From contig OY848922.1 in assembly GCA_963693285.1 (NCBI GenBank), forward strand, positions 3,150,923-3,214,922: a stretch of 64,000 nt of DNA, written 5' to 3'. Under the pieces are notes generated by a model. The model worked only from the letters and a program-made list of their open reading frames with translations, was not told the DNA's origin and ran no database searches. Position 1 is the stretch's first letter. Each line of letters begins with the position of its first letter. Made by a program: the position numbers and the translations under genes. The DNA is from Xestospongia muta (lineage: Eukaryota > Porifera > Demospongiae > Haplosclerida > Petrosiidae). Shown here one piece after another: positions 24,094-36,990 of the stretch.

Positions 24094-24816
24094 CTAGTGT
24101 GGATGAGAGAAACCACGAATTGAAAGAATAGCGGAGTCAGAATAGCAGGAGAGACGATCTATTGATTGAGCTTTAAGTTTTTCTCCATTGTTTTCATAAA
24201 GATTGTTCTTTATAAAATCTAAAGCTGTTGTGCTTTGAGCTTTCTTAGGTTGAATTTTAAAAGCCAAGTTGTTAGGTATAGAAATACTACGAGTATCCAC
24301 TTCAAATGCAGCATCAAACACATACCCAGAATCTCGTTTAGAATCACAAAGAGGCAAAGAACTTGTTGATCCCAACTTTTTCTCTCCTACTGTGGTAGTA
24401 GTGGTGACGTCTCCTTCTGTTAGTACCTCAAAACTATTGAGAGAATTATGTCTGCTGCTAGTGCTGCTAGCTACTGACTCAAGTCTTGCATTAACATCTG
24501 CCACTCGTCGAACCATGGCTTTCCCTTCAACTCTCATAGTCTCTAAGTCACCACGAATCTTGGCAATCTGTTCGTCAAGAAGTGCCATGGCTTGGTCAGC
24601 GTCGTCAGGTACTTTGCTGCGTTTCTTTTCAAACTGAAAGATAGCCAGAAATGATGACTGAGGCTCTTCGTTGAAGACATGTGATTGTCTCTTGAGACTT
24701 GAAGTGGAATTTTTCTTGAAACTGTGACCACTGCTTGTACGATAAAGTTGTTTCATACTAGCTGCCCTTCTTCGAGGACTAGTGCTATCTTGGGTGGATA
24801 ATAGCGAAGACAACAT
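24094..24816 (-). CDS. Single-exon orphan protein with coiled coil and Ser/Thr-rich flanks
   Basis: A 240-residue open frame with coding-like codon use and no introns. Residues 1-50 are basic and Ser-rich (SPRRRAASMKQLYRTSSG), with many potential phosphorylation sites. Residues about 76-115 form a heptad-like helix (ALLDEQIAKIRGDLETMRVE, then RRVADVNARLESV). Ser/Thr-rich text follows, then FDAAFEVDTRSISIPNN and a C-terminal part ending SIRGFSHPH. There is no signal peptide, membrane span or enzyme motif. I do not recognise it. The position in a gene-poor 12-kb stretch, without a divergent partner, sets it apart from its neighbours. It could be a cytoskeletal adaptor or a lineage-specific gene. 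Confidence 0.65.
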   Translation of the reverse strand: MLSSLLSTQDSTSPRRRAASMKQLYRTSSGHSFKKNSTSSLKRQSHVFNEEPQSSFLAIFQFEKKRSKVPDDADQAMALLDEQIAKIRGDLETMRVEGKAMVRRVADVNARLESVASSTSSRHNSLNSFEVLTEGDVTTTTTVGEKKLGSTSSLPLCDSKRDSGYVFDAAFEVDTRSISIPNNLAFKIQPKKAQSTTALDFIKNNLYENNGEKLKAQSIDRLSCYSDSAILSIRGFSHPH

Positions 24817-25440
24817 CTTTTCTTGTGTTCGACACTATCTAACTCTTAATCTTTCGAGCTTAATTTGAAAGTTACAATGCCCGTTCGGCTCTTTTATACA
24901 AGCCCTGGGAGGAAGCGCGTAGGCGAAACAATTGGTGAATTCCTCTATTGTGGACATGAATGAACTTTGCTTTTTTATTTCAGTATGTGATCAACATTGA
25001 TATCTATTTTATAATAAGAAAACCTTTTGTTTGACAAAACCAAAAAATTGGAATGATCTATGATCAGTGTTAGCTTTGACACAAAATTCAGAGAGGTGCT
25101 CTAAACTCTAAACTAAGTGAAAAGAGGACATTGAATAAGTGATCATAGGTAATAGTGATATCAATAGTTGTAATCATGAAGGTAACGGACTATCTCAAAA
25201 TCAAGACTCCTATAAAAATACAGAAATAATAATACAAATCATATTTTCTTACTTGGCAATATCTCTGATTTTTTCAAAAGTGACTAAACACTATATTGTG
25301 TAATAGAGTGTAGGAAAGAACATAACTTGATTAGAAAATTATTAATCATGATAATATTTAATAATTGAAGTGACAATCTAATCTTAATAATTTTATTATC
25401 TTGTGGACAGATTTTAGAAATACCAACACATTCAAATCAA

Positions 25441-25538
25441 AATGTAACTATCACAATATAACTATCACAATATAACTATCAAAATGTAACTATCACAATA
25501 TAACTATCAAAATGTAACTATCACAATATAACTATCAC
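25441..25538. repeat. 14-bp minisatellite, seven copies
   Basis: Seven head-to-tail units of aataTAACTATCAc with A/G and C/A variants. Confidence 0.9.
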
Positions 25539-25755
25539 ACAGTTTATGATATGATGTATTATTGTTGGGCTTGCTTCCTAATGTGTCTGAAGTTAGCTGG
25601 TGACAAATTCTAATTCATTGATGTGTGTCAACACAAAGTATGATTGCTAATGAGGACATATATGCCATTGACACTTATCCTTCTAGCTGGAAGATAAGGT
25701 ATACTTATAATACAATTTATAAAGAAAAGTGTACTGAAATACTTTCACTGAACTA

Positions 25756-25857
25756 AATTATATAACTGTGATTGGCACTGAACATATTTATTATCACTTA
25801 ATATTGAATTATATAACTGTGATTGACACTAAACATATCTATTATCACTTAATACTA
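25756..25857. repeat. 51-bp tandem repeat, two copies
   Basis: Both units read aattatataactgtgatt, then .gcact.aacatat.tattatcactta with about five changes between copies. Confidence 0.85.
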
Positions 25858-26748
25858 AAAGTCACTGGAACAATTGAAATATGCTAATATCCTACAAGCT
25901 CTGGCACCTCCCATATTACAAGTATGGAAATATTACTAAACTTACCTTGTATTTAATAACATCTAACATATCACCAGTTCCAATTCTTAGAAGATAGCGT
26001 AATGTTACCAAAGTTGTAATCTAATAGGAGATGAGATGATAACTCAAGAGTTTGTTAAATATCTGCAGATACAAAACTATTTGATCAGTTAATAATTCAT
26101 AAGTATTTAATTAATAAAATACCTTTCTGTTATAATCATTAGTAACAATAATAATTTACAAGGAATTGTTTATTATTTATTAGTTATAATAAGAAGAAGT
26201 ATTATTGTTCTCAAACTTTCTAGGTAATAGCGATCACATTCTTTCAAACAGTGTATAGTGTGATTAGTGTCTAAGAATGTAGGTGTGTTACTCCTTCATG
26301 TAACTTCTAGTACAAATGACGGAAGAGGAAGAGATGCATATAAGTTACTGTCTGGGCTTGTATGATGTATGTCTCAATAATACATATAATATAAATATGT
26401 TAGTAACGTTGTAGATTAATGAGAAAATACTATTCTTCAAATTATTAGTTACATCATTTCTTCATAATAACTAATGAATCAGTTAAGAATGTAATTTAGT
26501 CTAATTAAACTGACAAACACAATAACTCTATCGTGGGGAGGTATATAGGGACTGCTATATCATACATAACATTTGAATTAAATGTGCTGTGTTGATCAAT
26601 TGATTTATAGTATTACAATATCTTTTCCTCTTTCCTTCTTTAGTTAGTAATTCTATCAATGATGTACCATTACAAGTCTTATTTCATTATTAATAGTTTA
26701 TTCCTGCAAATAAGTTTCTGAGAATGCAATCTGACCTCATGCTGTCAG

Positions 26749-27293
26749 CTGTTACTATCAATGTCATTCTTTAAATTATGAACAAATTTTCAAATTATTA
26801 ATAACATTTATTAACAAAAGTAATTAATTACCAGACTACATAGAGTACAAATTTTACTAACAATGGTACCTAGATAATTCTCTCATACTCCCTCATATAA
26901 CCCAACATAAAGTAACTTTCTGTAATACTGTATACTAAAATTTTGTATGGGCTAAAATTTGTGATTCTATCTGGCTCATAATATAATTATTCATAAATCA
27001 GTAATTTGATTGGGTTTGGCAGTCAGTAAAACATTACATTTTAAAAGCTTAAAATTCCTTACAACCATAAATTCCTTAGTCACAGATACAGTATCTTACC
27101 AACACAAAGGTAATAGTTCACTTGAATTGTGTACAGCTATAATTTGTGTTGGGTAATATGAGGGAGTGTGAGCAGATTCTCTAGTTGCTATTGTCAGTAA
27201 AATTTGTACTCCATGTAGTTATTGGTTAACAAAATGCTATTAATAAAATGAAAATTTGTTCATAATTTAAAGAATGACATTGATAATAGTTAG
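26749..27293. mobile_element. 545-bp foldback (MITE-like) element
   Basis: Left arm 26749-26911 and right arm 27147-27293 are imperfect inverted repeats of about 150-160 bp: ctgttactatcaatgtcatt at the left matches ctaactattatcaatgtcat read from the right end, and the pairing goes on through gagtacaaattttact and cactccctcatat. The ~235-bp centre shows weaker inverted similarity (atactgtat). No open frame, so it is a non-autonomous element. I could not settle the target duplication. Confidence 0.8.
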
Positions 27294-30200
27294 TCATTGA
27301 ATGAAGTCACATACTTAACTACGTCATTCTCTCAGAAACACATTTGCATACATGTTCAATAAATTATTAATAACAATTTATTTTTAAATGAATACGGTTT
27401 GTCATAATACATCATTGATAAAATTACAAACCTTAAATGAAGGAGGAAAGATTACATAATATTACATAACCAACTGATCATTGCAGCGTGCTCAACTGAA
27501 ACAGTAGGTATCTAATGTTAATTAGGTCTTAGCTTGTGGGCAGGTATAGCAGTCTATAGTATCAGGTGGCATTTCAATCGAAAATACCTTGATGATTATG
27601 GAATATTATACAATATATTTTACATGTTTGTATATCAGTCATCAATGATTTATCATTATAGACATTACATCATAGTTAAATATCATCAACTCTTTATCTC
27701 TTGCCAAATGACTCCGCTAAAATCTGTGGCAAACACGAGGAAAGCATACCTCTCAGATCAGACATTTTCTATGAGGAGAAGAAGGGTTACTCCCCTGTTA
27801 GCAACCACAGTCATTTTTAACCCATAATAGTAATCAGATGATGTGGTTAGTAAGTAGTCTATCCTTTTAAGTTGATCATAATATATTATCAACACATTAT
27901 ACAGACTCTGAAGACAATAGTGGATTATTCAGTGTTATACAGTTGATGACATTTAACTATGAAATCACATAGTTTATATTATTGGTAACTGACTTTAAAC
28001 ATAGAACATCATGTAATGTTCAAAAGTGTGTTCAATTCCAATGACATCCAATACTACAGACTACTATATCTACCCATGAGCTAAGAAGATAACATAACAA
28101 TGACAGAATTGTTTATTTTTATTAGCCTAATAAGAATTCTTATTAACCCTCATTGTTTCCATTATCAAAAGAGGTGAAATGCTCAATCCATTCACTAGTT
28201 ACTTCAACTTATACAACAAGTCTGTCTTCATCAATCTGTGTGTTCCTAGGCTTACTCAGGTTATGGACATCTGGTAATTTGGTTATACTACAGTTAATAA
28301 TGTACAATATGTATTAAATTATATGTGTTGTTTTGTATAATTGTGCATTATTGAAATGCCATCACGTTCAGAATTATTAGAAATAACACGAAGAAAAATG
28401 AGCTAAATAAACTCAACTAGTCAGCTCTTACAACTCTATCATTCACAATATATAATTATATGGTGAGTAGAACTATCTAGAGTATTTGTATTTCCAGCTG
28501 GTCCTTGAGCAATGGGCTACCATAGTCATTATTATTACAAGACAAATAAATAAGAAAGCTACATTAACAAATATCTATGTTACATGATAAATCATCATTA
28601 GCTTTATGTGGGAGTGTCTCTATAAAGACACAAATAATTCTGGTTAGATCTTACTAAATTCTGTAATACACAAGCCATGCATATACATTGGTTGGCTTTT
28701 TCAAATAAAGCATTCTTTTAATAAAAAACCCTTGGCTTTATAGCTTTAATAATAGTTCAGACATCAGTATAATGTCAAATAACAGAGAGATTCAAAATTA
28801 ATTTTAATGAAAGGTAGGAGCTCTGATTGGGTGTTTGGAATGAATCAAATATTCATGTAACTATCGCCATGGCAACATATGACAAAAGTATTAAAACACC
28901 AGTATTACCTCAACACTCGTCATTACTTAATAAACAGACGAAGGCATCAACTTCAAACCAATAACTTTATTTTTATCACTAATTAATTCACTTAATATAA
29001 TATGTGATATGACATAATGTACATAATTAACAACTGAAGATCAACACCAGTCATACCAATGTTAGGTGTGACCTGTTTTAAGAGTTATAGACACGTCAGT
29101 ACTTTAAACTTTAATGTAACAAAACATGAAAACAGATTACCAAAAAATGATAGCTAATTTGATTTCTATTGTTACATCTATTACAATTATAATTACATGA
29201 ATATTATAAATACGTGAATATTATAATTACTGTTATGATATTGCTAATTCCATAGACTAAATATATAATAATTCTGTCACGTCTCATTTAATATGACATT
29301 TGAAATAATTTTGACAAGACATTTAGTTGACACGTTTATTTCTAGTCATTATTACAAAGTAATAATAAATTATTTTGGTATATTATATGTGAGCAAGACC
29401 CATACAAATATTTTCAATCAGAAATTTCTTTTAAAACATAAAACAAGTATCTTCAATTAATACGAGTCATATACACATTATATGAAACAAGTTAGGATTT
29501 CAACTACTTTCAAAAAGACAAACCAGTAATAGTAAATGTGAGGTATCCCACAGCAACCAGACCAACCATTTGTATTAGAAATACTCCAAGACAGACAAAG
29601 GTATAATCTTTCAACCCATTCTTTAAAGTGGGTGCAAAATTATGCAGCTGGTCGTGAGACCAACACCCTTTACTACAAACAATAAAGGAATGTTAACCTA
29701 TGAACTAATATCTTTGATCATTGATAGGATTGAGGAAGAGAGAAAATTGTGCTATTATATGAACAAATGATCATTGTCAACTTGTCACGTATATACTTAT
29801 ACTTATACTTATACACTTTTAACATGAATTTGATGGTAATGGGCCTAGCTATGATACTTACAAACCAAATAAACGAAGGATCTCATTCAGGGAACTGCAT
29901 GCATTGGTCAGGAATTTTGTTAACAAGTGTGCCATGTTACGTATAAGGACACGTTTTCCTTGGTATATATGCTCTACTAAAGTCTAAGAATGTTAGCCAG
30001 CTGGTACAAAAGCTGTCATTATACTAACTGTATGAAAATTATCTTGTACAAAGAGAAACAAAAGGTGAGGCCTAAATAGACCCACCTACTATATGTGTAT
30101 ATAGCTAAATCCCTATCACAATATCCAGTTACTTACGATAATTATATCAGATAATAGAACCAAGACAATGTAGTAAGGGACTATACTTAAGGGATTGTAC

Positions 30201-31273
30201 TAAGGGACTGTATAAAGAGGAAGCTATTGTTTAATGTAGGATGTGTTTTTTTATCAGTAGCATAGTCAGCAATTAGTAAATCCCCTTTATTACTCTTTAT
30301 TGTGTGTTTGGTTTTCACTTAGGAAAAGCTTAACCACCTTCAAGCAGTTGCTATGTCTAGGAAATCAACTTTCATAAACTTTCATATCACTAAACAGATG
30401 ATACCACATTGTGATGAACTAATCAAAAAAACATATAATTAGTGTTGTAGTATCATAGTAGACATAATTCTCTCACTCTTATCCTTTCCACCTTGTAAAG
30501 GTGACAGGTCACACAATTAATTTTATTGTATTATCCAGTTTATACCAGCTTCAATAGATTCACTAAAGTATAGTTTCTGTGTCATACATGGTTCATGATT
30601 TTATAGTAGATCAAAATAATAGACAGAACTATATTACTATAACTACAGAGTAAGCCTCTGACTACTATTCTCGACTACAGAAATCACTTCATGCATTAGG
30701 AAACTACACAGGAGATGTGCTTGTTAATTTTTAATATCCTATCTAAATTATTGAAACAGGTGGTAACAATGTGTTTGTTCTGTACCCACTAGTCTATACT
30801 GCATAGACATCACAGGATAAATATGATTACACTGTAAATAGTAAGAGGAGGAGATCAAGTGGGAGAGTGATGACACAACCAATGCTCCTTCATTTGGTTT
30901 CATAATGATGATATCAGGATTATTCATACAACATATGACAATATAACAGGGACTTGAATTATATCATATCCTGTACAATCAGTTTCCAAATATGGGAATA
31001 GTAAGCCTTCTGGAACGAAGAGTATTACTATCAATATGACAACATCTTAGTTGATATATTGTCACCATAACAACTGTTCTAAATCAAAGATGACTTCACA
31101 TTCCAATGACATCTGCTCTACTACTACTAATATAATATCCATATATGTATAACAACAACAACATCCACTAGTTGCAGTTTAGCCAGAGATCTCATAGGAA
31201 AGTGGTACATGTTGTTTTAAATCAACCAGGAACCATTTAGGGTAATCTAGCAGCATATCAGCGTCTCCAAGGA

Positions 31274-34200
31274 TTACATGCACAATGTAGTAAACTCCAT
31301 CTCCCACTTATGTTCCCCACACACATGTTGTATGTAAATGATACTTACTTGAGAGTAAAGGAAAGGTGATGGAATAACCTCTTCTTCCATAATACTATAA
31401 AATATTGCTACCATCCTCTCTAATGGAAAAGGTTTTGGACCCAACAGTTGCCGTTTAGTCTATTAGAATTACACTCACAATATAGCTAATGAAATATGTA
31501 GTATACCTCTTCTTTGCATTGTTGTCTTTTCATAGAACGTTTGCCTTTCTTCTGCTTTCTCTGAGTATGCGTGTGTGTGGGAGAGAGAGAAAATTATATT
31601 AGTAATAATTAAAAAATGTGCATATCAGTAACAGCTAACCAAAGCTATACAGAGAACATCAGCAATTGTTTTATAAGTATTTTATTAATGTATTGTGATT
31701 ATGACTTCAAAAGAGTTACTGGAATATTCAATGAGAGGTCACTAAAAGTTTATGAACAAATAAAATATTGAGTATAATGATGGTTTAATATTACACAACA
31801 TAAAGAATTATAATTTGCCAGTACTTGGATTACATAACACTAACAATAAGTTGTATAACTCCTACAAATGTACCCTATTACAAGGTCTAGTAATCAAATT
31901 GATATTGAATGTTGTCCCACACAGTATCATAATACACTTCTATGATGGATCCAATTAAGTAATGAAACTATTATTATGAATTCATCATTGTCCAGATGGT
32001 GTTACCCTAAACTTTATATGCATAATCTTAAAAACATGTTAAACTTATTAACTTTTAAAAGACATTGTTTGCTAAAAAGCGAAGTACACAAAACAGGGTA
32101 TTACCCAAATAATAACATGGACTGACTAAATGGGAAGTTATTAACTCTAGTTGGACATAGAATTCAAAATACAGTATTACAAGACAATCATTAAAACAGT
32201 AAACAAAGTGAACTATTTTTTGTTTCCTAAACCAAACAAGTTCCTTGCAAAATATTTAATAACTAGTTCTTGAAACTTTCTTAGACCTTAACAAACATAT
32301 GAATTAATCCCTTTCTTATCATTTCATAATACAATGATTAACTGCTCTATACAAAATCATTCTATAATAATGAACTCTCCTTTCTATAACAAGAACATTT
32401 TGTCAATTCCAATAAGTGATTCAACGAAGTGTTTTTGTTTGTGGTATATGTGAATTAATTTAAATATCCCACAGTATGCAATATGCAATATGACATACTT
32501 ACAATAAAAATGAAATCACACAGATTGAAAATTAACATCATTTAGTGTGCTTTATCTGATCAAACAACAAAGAGACTAATCAGAGGGAGTGGTATTCAAT
32601 CCCACAAATGTGGTCGCTATGGATGACATACTTACTCATAACAATGTTTAAACAATTTATAATATACAACTAATACATCAACCAAAGTCGAATTCAATTT
32701 ACTACCTCCACTACCCACTCTGTCAACCAAATGCACAACATCCTCCTACACTTCATGAAAGATTAATTGCTAGTATATCATTGCCATGGAAATCATTTAA
32801 TTAGATTAATCTGATTAAAGACATGTAAATGTAAGAAGTGTGATTTATTACTTTTGAAAAAAATCTTTGGTCACTTTTTGGTGGATTATATGAGGCAAGA
32901 TAAGCTGCTATCAATAAAAATTTGACCACATAAGGTAGTTGAGGAGACTTGGTGGAGACTAGAAGTAAAGTTAGAAACGAGAATAGAGTCAACATGTTTT
33001 CCTTACCAGAAGAAGACGATTTTATTATTTCTCTGCCTCCTCTGTCCCTTAGGGATTTTTCACTACAAAAATATAAAGGTCAGTCATTTCTAAGCACTTA
33101 ATTGTTTATATTGACAAATTATGTATTAATACATATACTAATATGTTATCCAGTAGCATACCTGGCATAGTCTGTTAACAATAAAGGAGTGATCAGTGTC
33201 TTGAAATGAGGCTCAATATAACTCCATAGCTTTCTAGTTTCCTTCTGAGTAGCTAGAGAATAAGAGAATCATTATGACATAATAGTAATGAAAACATCAA
33301 ATATATGATAGATAACAGTAGATGTCAATAGTTTATAATTGTTTTTAGAGAGACACACTACTTATAATCAGTTGAGTACTCAATGACAAGTACAGACTAT
33401 ATATCCATCATGAAGCCACTTCCACTAGTCAGCTATTACTATACAATCTAATATGGATTATGTTTAACATATCATCTTAAAAATGATAATGTGAACAGTA
33501 TAGTTGCCATTAAGAGGTGTTTAGCTGTGCCTTTAATTTGTGACTAAGGGGATAGTTTACAATGTAATTGATATATAGTTTACATTAGACATTAACATAA
33601 AACAACAGAATATAAGTGAATATTATAATACACATACCAATTCCAGAGTGAACTGGCTCACAGTATAAACAAAATAGTTTGGTTGCCTATTAAATGAATG
33701 AATATAGCAGATAGATAAAGCCTCTCTTACCACATATCTTAGTTCCTTAATATCTCTAGTAATAGGACTCAATACATTCCATATATGAGTCAGGTAGGTC
33801 ACATAAAATGAGCGAGAATATTCAGACGGGCAATCTTTGGCCAATATATCTAGAACCTCCTCTAGTTATAGATCTTAATTGACAATTATATTTACAACTA
33901 ACTAACCTTTAGAGTATTGATTAAAGTAGACCACTAGAGGTTGTTTGGTACCAGTACTAACAGTGAACTTTTCCCAGACTAAAGTACTGATCAATATAAC
34001 ACATAAATTAAGATGAGACTAAAAAGCAAAGTAAAGTAAATTCTAGAAAAATCCAGAACAAACCAGTTCAGCCAATTGAATTATTGATGGTAACAGTGTG
34101 GGTTCCATACCTCGAAGTCTTTCTGCTCTATCAATTACAATATACACTGTTTGGTTTGGTATCCATATCATAACATTCTTCTGTAGTTCATAGACAAAGT

Positions 34201-35292
34201 CAGACAAGTTATCACAACTAATATAATGTGGATTAGAATTTGTTGGGGAATATTTAATACCTGTAAACAGAGCTAAAGGATAATCAAATAAGATTAAAGA
34301 GAGACCTGAAAACTTGTTTAATATGATCTCATAGAGTAATCTAGAGGAATAACACTCTAGCAAGTCCACATATACAAATGGTACCTATATATAATATACA
34401 CACACGTGTATATAATACAAATTCTCTCTCTACCTTTGATTTAATTAATAGATTTGTCACAACAGATGTCTTTCCAGTTGAAGAGTGACCATATATATAA
34501 ATTACTGGTGGTACCCACTCTGATGGCTAAACACAAGATCAATCAAGCATAACTAACAAAATACCAACCTGTCCCATCAATGATAACAAAAAATGAATTT
34601 GATTTTGTCGACCAGGAAATAAGAGACGAAGTTGGGAAGAGTTACAAATCTCTATCTCATCTTTGTCATTAGTCCTTTCATTTGTCTTCTTTACTTCTTT
34701 AAATTCTTCCTTTACTTTTGTGACTATATCTCCTTCTTTGTTCTCTTCCATCTCTTCTACATGTACCTCATCATCAGACATTTCTCCTTCGTCTATTTGT
34801 ACCATCTCAGTCTGTATTTTTGAACCAATCTCTGGAGTTTGATATGCTTTTATTATCCGTGCAGATCTCCGGGTCATTTGATTAGATGGAGTGTTCTTCT
34901 TAATAAGCATTCCTTGTTTGAGCTGAAACATTTTGTTTGATCCTTTGATGTTTGATGCTACTTTTAAAGAGGAAATACTTTGGCTAGATGTACTGGGCAG
35001 ATCAGTGGTAGTCTCAAGGCATTCGTCAAGGTCAGAGGTAACAGGAACAGAATTAACATCAACATCTATATCACTATCTTCCCCTGTTATAGACAATAAA
35101 ACATTCTCAACTCCAATACGATGAGTCTTCATGTCTGAACTAGACTCAACACTGACATTATCATCAGATGTCATATCATCTAAAATATTATAACAAATTA
35201 AGTTTGAAAAATAAAAGTGATGGGTCTACATATATAACTTTAATATGTATATACTTACGACTTGGACTGTATGATATATCTCGACACTCCAT
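31274..35292 (-). CDS. ORC5: Origin recognition complex subunit 5 with long acidic N-terminal extension
   Basis: Subunit of the hexameric ORC that loads MCM at origins. Fourteen exons: 35292-35259, 35179-34569, 34526-34434, 34384-34306, 34260-34064, 34018-33907, 33861-33731, 33686-33638, 33252-33162, 33062-33007, 32958-32852, 31560-31507, 31459-31349, 31306-31274. The AAA+ core is clear: Walker [10 protein letters not shown], Walker [10 protein letters not shown], then [35 protein letters not shown] and [19 protein letters not shown]. Residues 1 to about 195 are an acidic, Ser-rich extension absent from human ORC5. The last exon is uncertain: the spliced frame stops at 31276-31274, but the next frame stays open to 31179 and looks like the family C-terminus. 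One 1.3-kb intron (31561-32851) contrasts with the other short ones. Confidence 0.9.
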
Positions 35293-35539
35293 GCTTTATT
35301 TTGTCTGTATGGTTGACCCTGCTGTTTCTACATGTGATAATAGTGCTCTATTCTAGATTCTAATATCTAAGCAGTACAAGGTTAATTAAATGGGGATTAA
35401 TTAGAGTAAGTGAGTGGTCTCTACCATCTTGGGTGTAATGGTAAATGGAATTTACAACGAATGGTTTCATCCATTTTTCTAGTGAACTTGACCACTTAAC
35501 TCGGCAATATTAATAAATTCAGTGGAAGTAACACCCAAT
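35293..35539. promoter_or_regulatory. Bidirectional promoter region, ORC5 / DROSHA
   Basis: 247 bp between start codons of two nuclear housekeeping genes. It is AT-rich with a GC-richer edge at the DROSHA start (atatggcgctatcgag). No TATA box stands out. Confidence 0.45.
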
Positions 35540-36958
35540 ATGGCGCTATCGAGTGAAGTGGACATGAATTCACTAACTCCATCCACATTTTATCACCAGA
35601 GCCAAACATCGGTACAGTATAGATATAATGTTTGTATATACAAATGTCTGAGGCATTTATAGAGTCATATTTGTATGTACTTATTTATTCATAAGGGTGT
35701 GGCCAATTATTTCCCAATTACTTACACTTTCAAAGTACACACATGCAAGAATAAAATTGTTCCGCAACATCAGTATCAGCTTAAGACAATTTAAATCTTG
35801 TTTATAAAGCAATCAATTCTCACTTTTATATGTATGGATAGTTATCTACAAGAAAAGCTACTGACCAACTTTGTATTCTTCATGATCACTTCAAGTCAAC
35901 ACTATTGACCCCACATGAAACTGTTCACCCAACCCCAGTTCATTCTGGACTTCCCTATAATAGTTTTATATCAAAGGTATATTTTTTAGATAAATATATT
36001 ACAATGAGTTTACAAATTTAGACTCCACTTTTTAACTTGTCAACACAAAAGACTGAGTCAGTTTCATACTGTTATATTATGAATATAGACCCACTGATCA
36101 ATTTTGAAGTAAGACAATGTAAATATGTCATCACTTTTAATGAATTATATTATAGTTAAATGGCCAAACAATAGTCAAAGATGATTGTGGTCAATTATAT
36201 ACTTTTTCTGGACTTTTAATTCTGTCAAATACATCCCTTGATTATGTAAGTTAATAAAGTGATGTGATATAATTACTTGATACACTACACAATAGATTCC
36301 ATCTGTGTTCTTCCATCAAAACAATTTGGATTACTGTTTGTCGATGAAACCACACCCTATTCCAATGGTATAATTGATACATTGTAATCACAAATACACA
36401 TATGAATTTAGGGATTTGTAATAGAAGACCTACTACTGTTTATGAAGTATTTGTTTGTTAATTTACTAAACTTGTATGACTGGTTTCATGGTATGTAGTA
36501 TGTAGTTCTGGAGATTATTATATACTTAATTCATCTTAGAAGTCTTGTCCTTAGAATCTTATAACATTTGGATTATGCCAAAATTTGTTAGAAGAGGTTG
36601 AGTTTTAATTTCAGTTAAAATAATAATAATAATAATAATTATATCAATAGAGGGTCAAGTATCATATGTTGCATCCATGGCAACAGTATTACATTCACTC
36701 GTGTCATCTTTTGTACCTCTCTATTTACAAGTAAGTACAAGTATGTTCTAGTCTATTATATATTGTATGGCAACAGAGGCCACCATCACTCTCTGAGGAA
36801 CTTCAATTGTCAAGACGATATTCTGGTTCACTTGTGTACAATGAAATGAAGGTTGTGGTTTGGTTTTAGTTTAAATACTTTGTTATTTTCTATTTAGTGT
36901 CCTTCTGCTCTGAGAATAGATCGACTTAATTGGAAAGGTCAAAATGAAGTATGTAATT

Positions 36959-36990
<32 letters not shown>

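Larger units (their letters stand above)
24817..31178. other. 6.4-kb gene-poor stretch with repeats
   Basis: AT-rich, no recognisable coding exon. Contains the 14-bp minisatellite (25441-25538), a 51-bp tandem pair (25756-25857), the foldback element (26749-27293) and a slightly richer patch at 27703-27827 with small open frames on both strands (39 codons plus, 23 codons minus). Confidence 0.6.

Noticed and set aside
24269..24637. 122-codon plus-strand frame opposite the orphan gene
   Set aside because: The minus-strand frame has better codon use, a proper ATG and coiled-coil pattern; the plus frame is a shadow.
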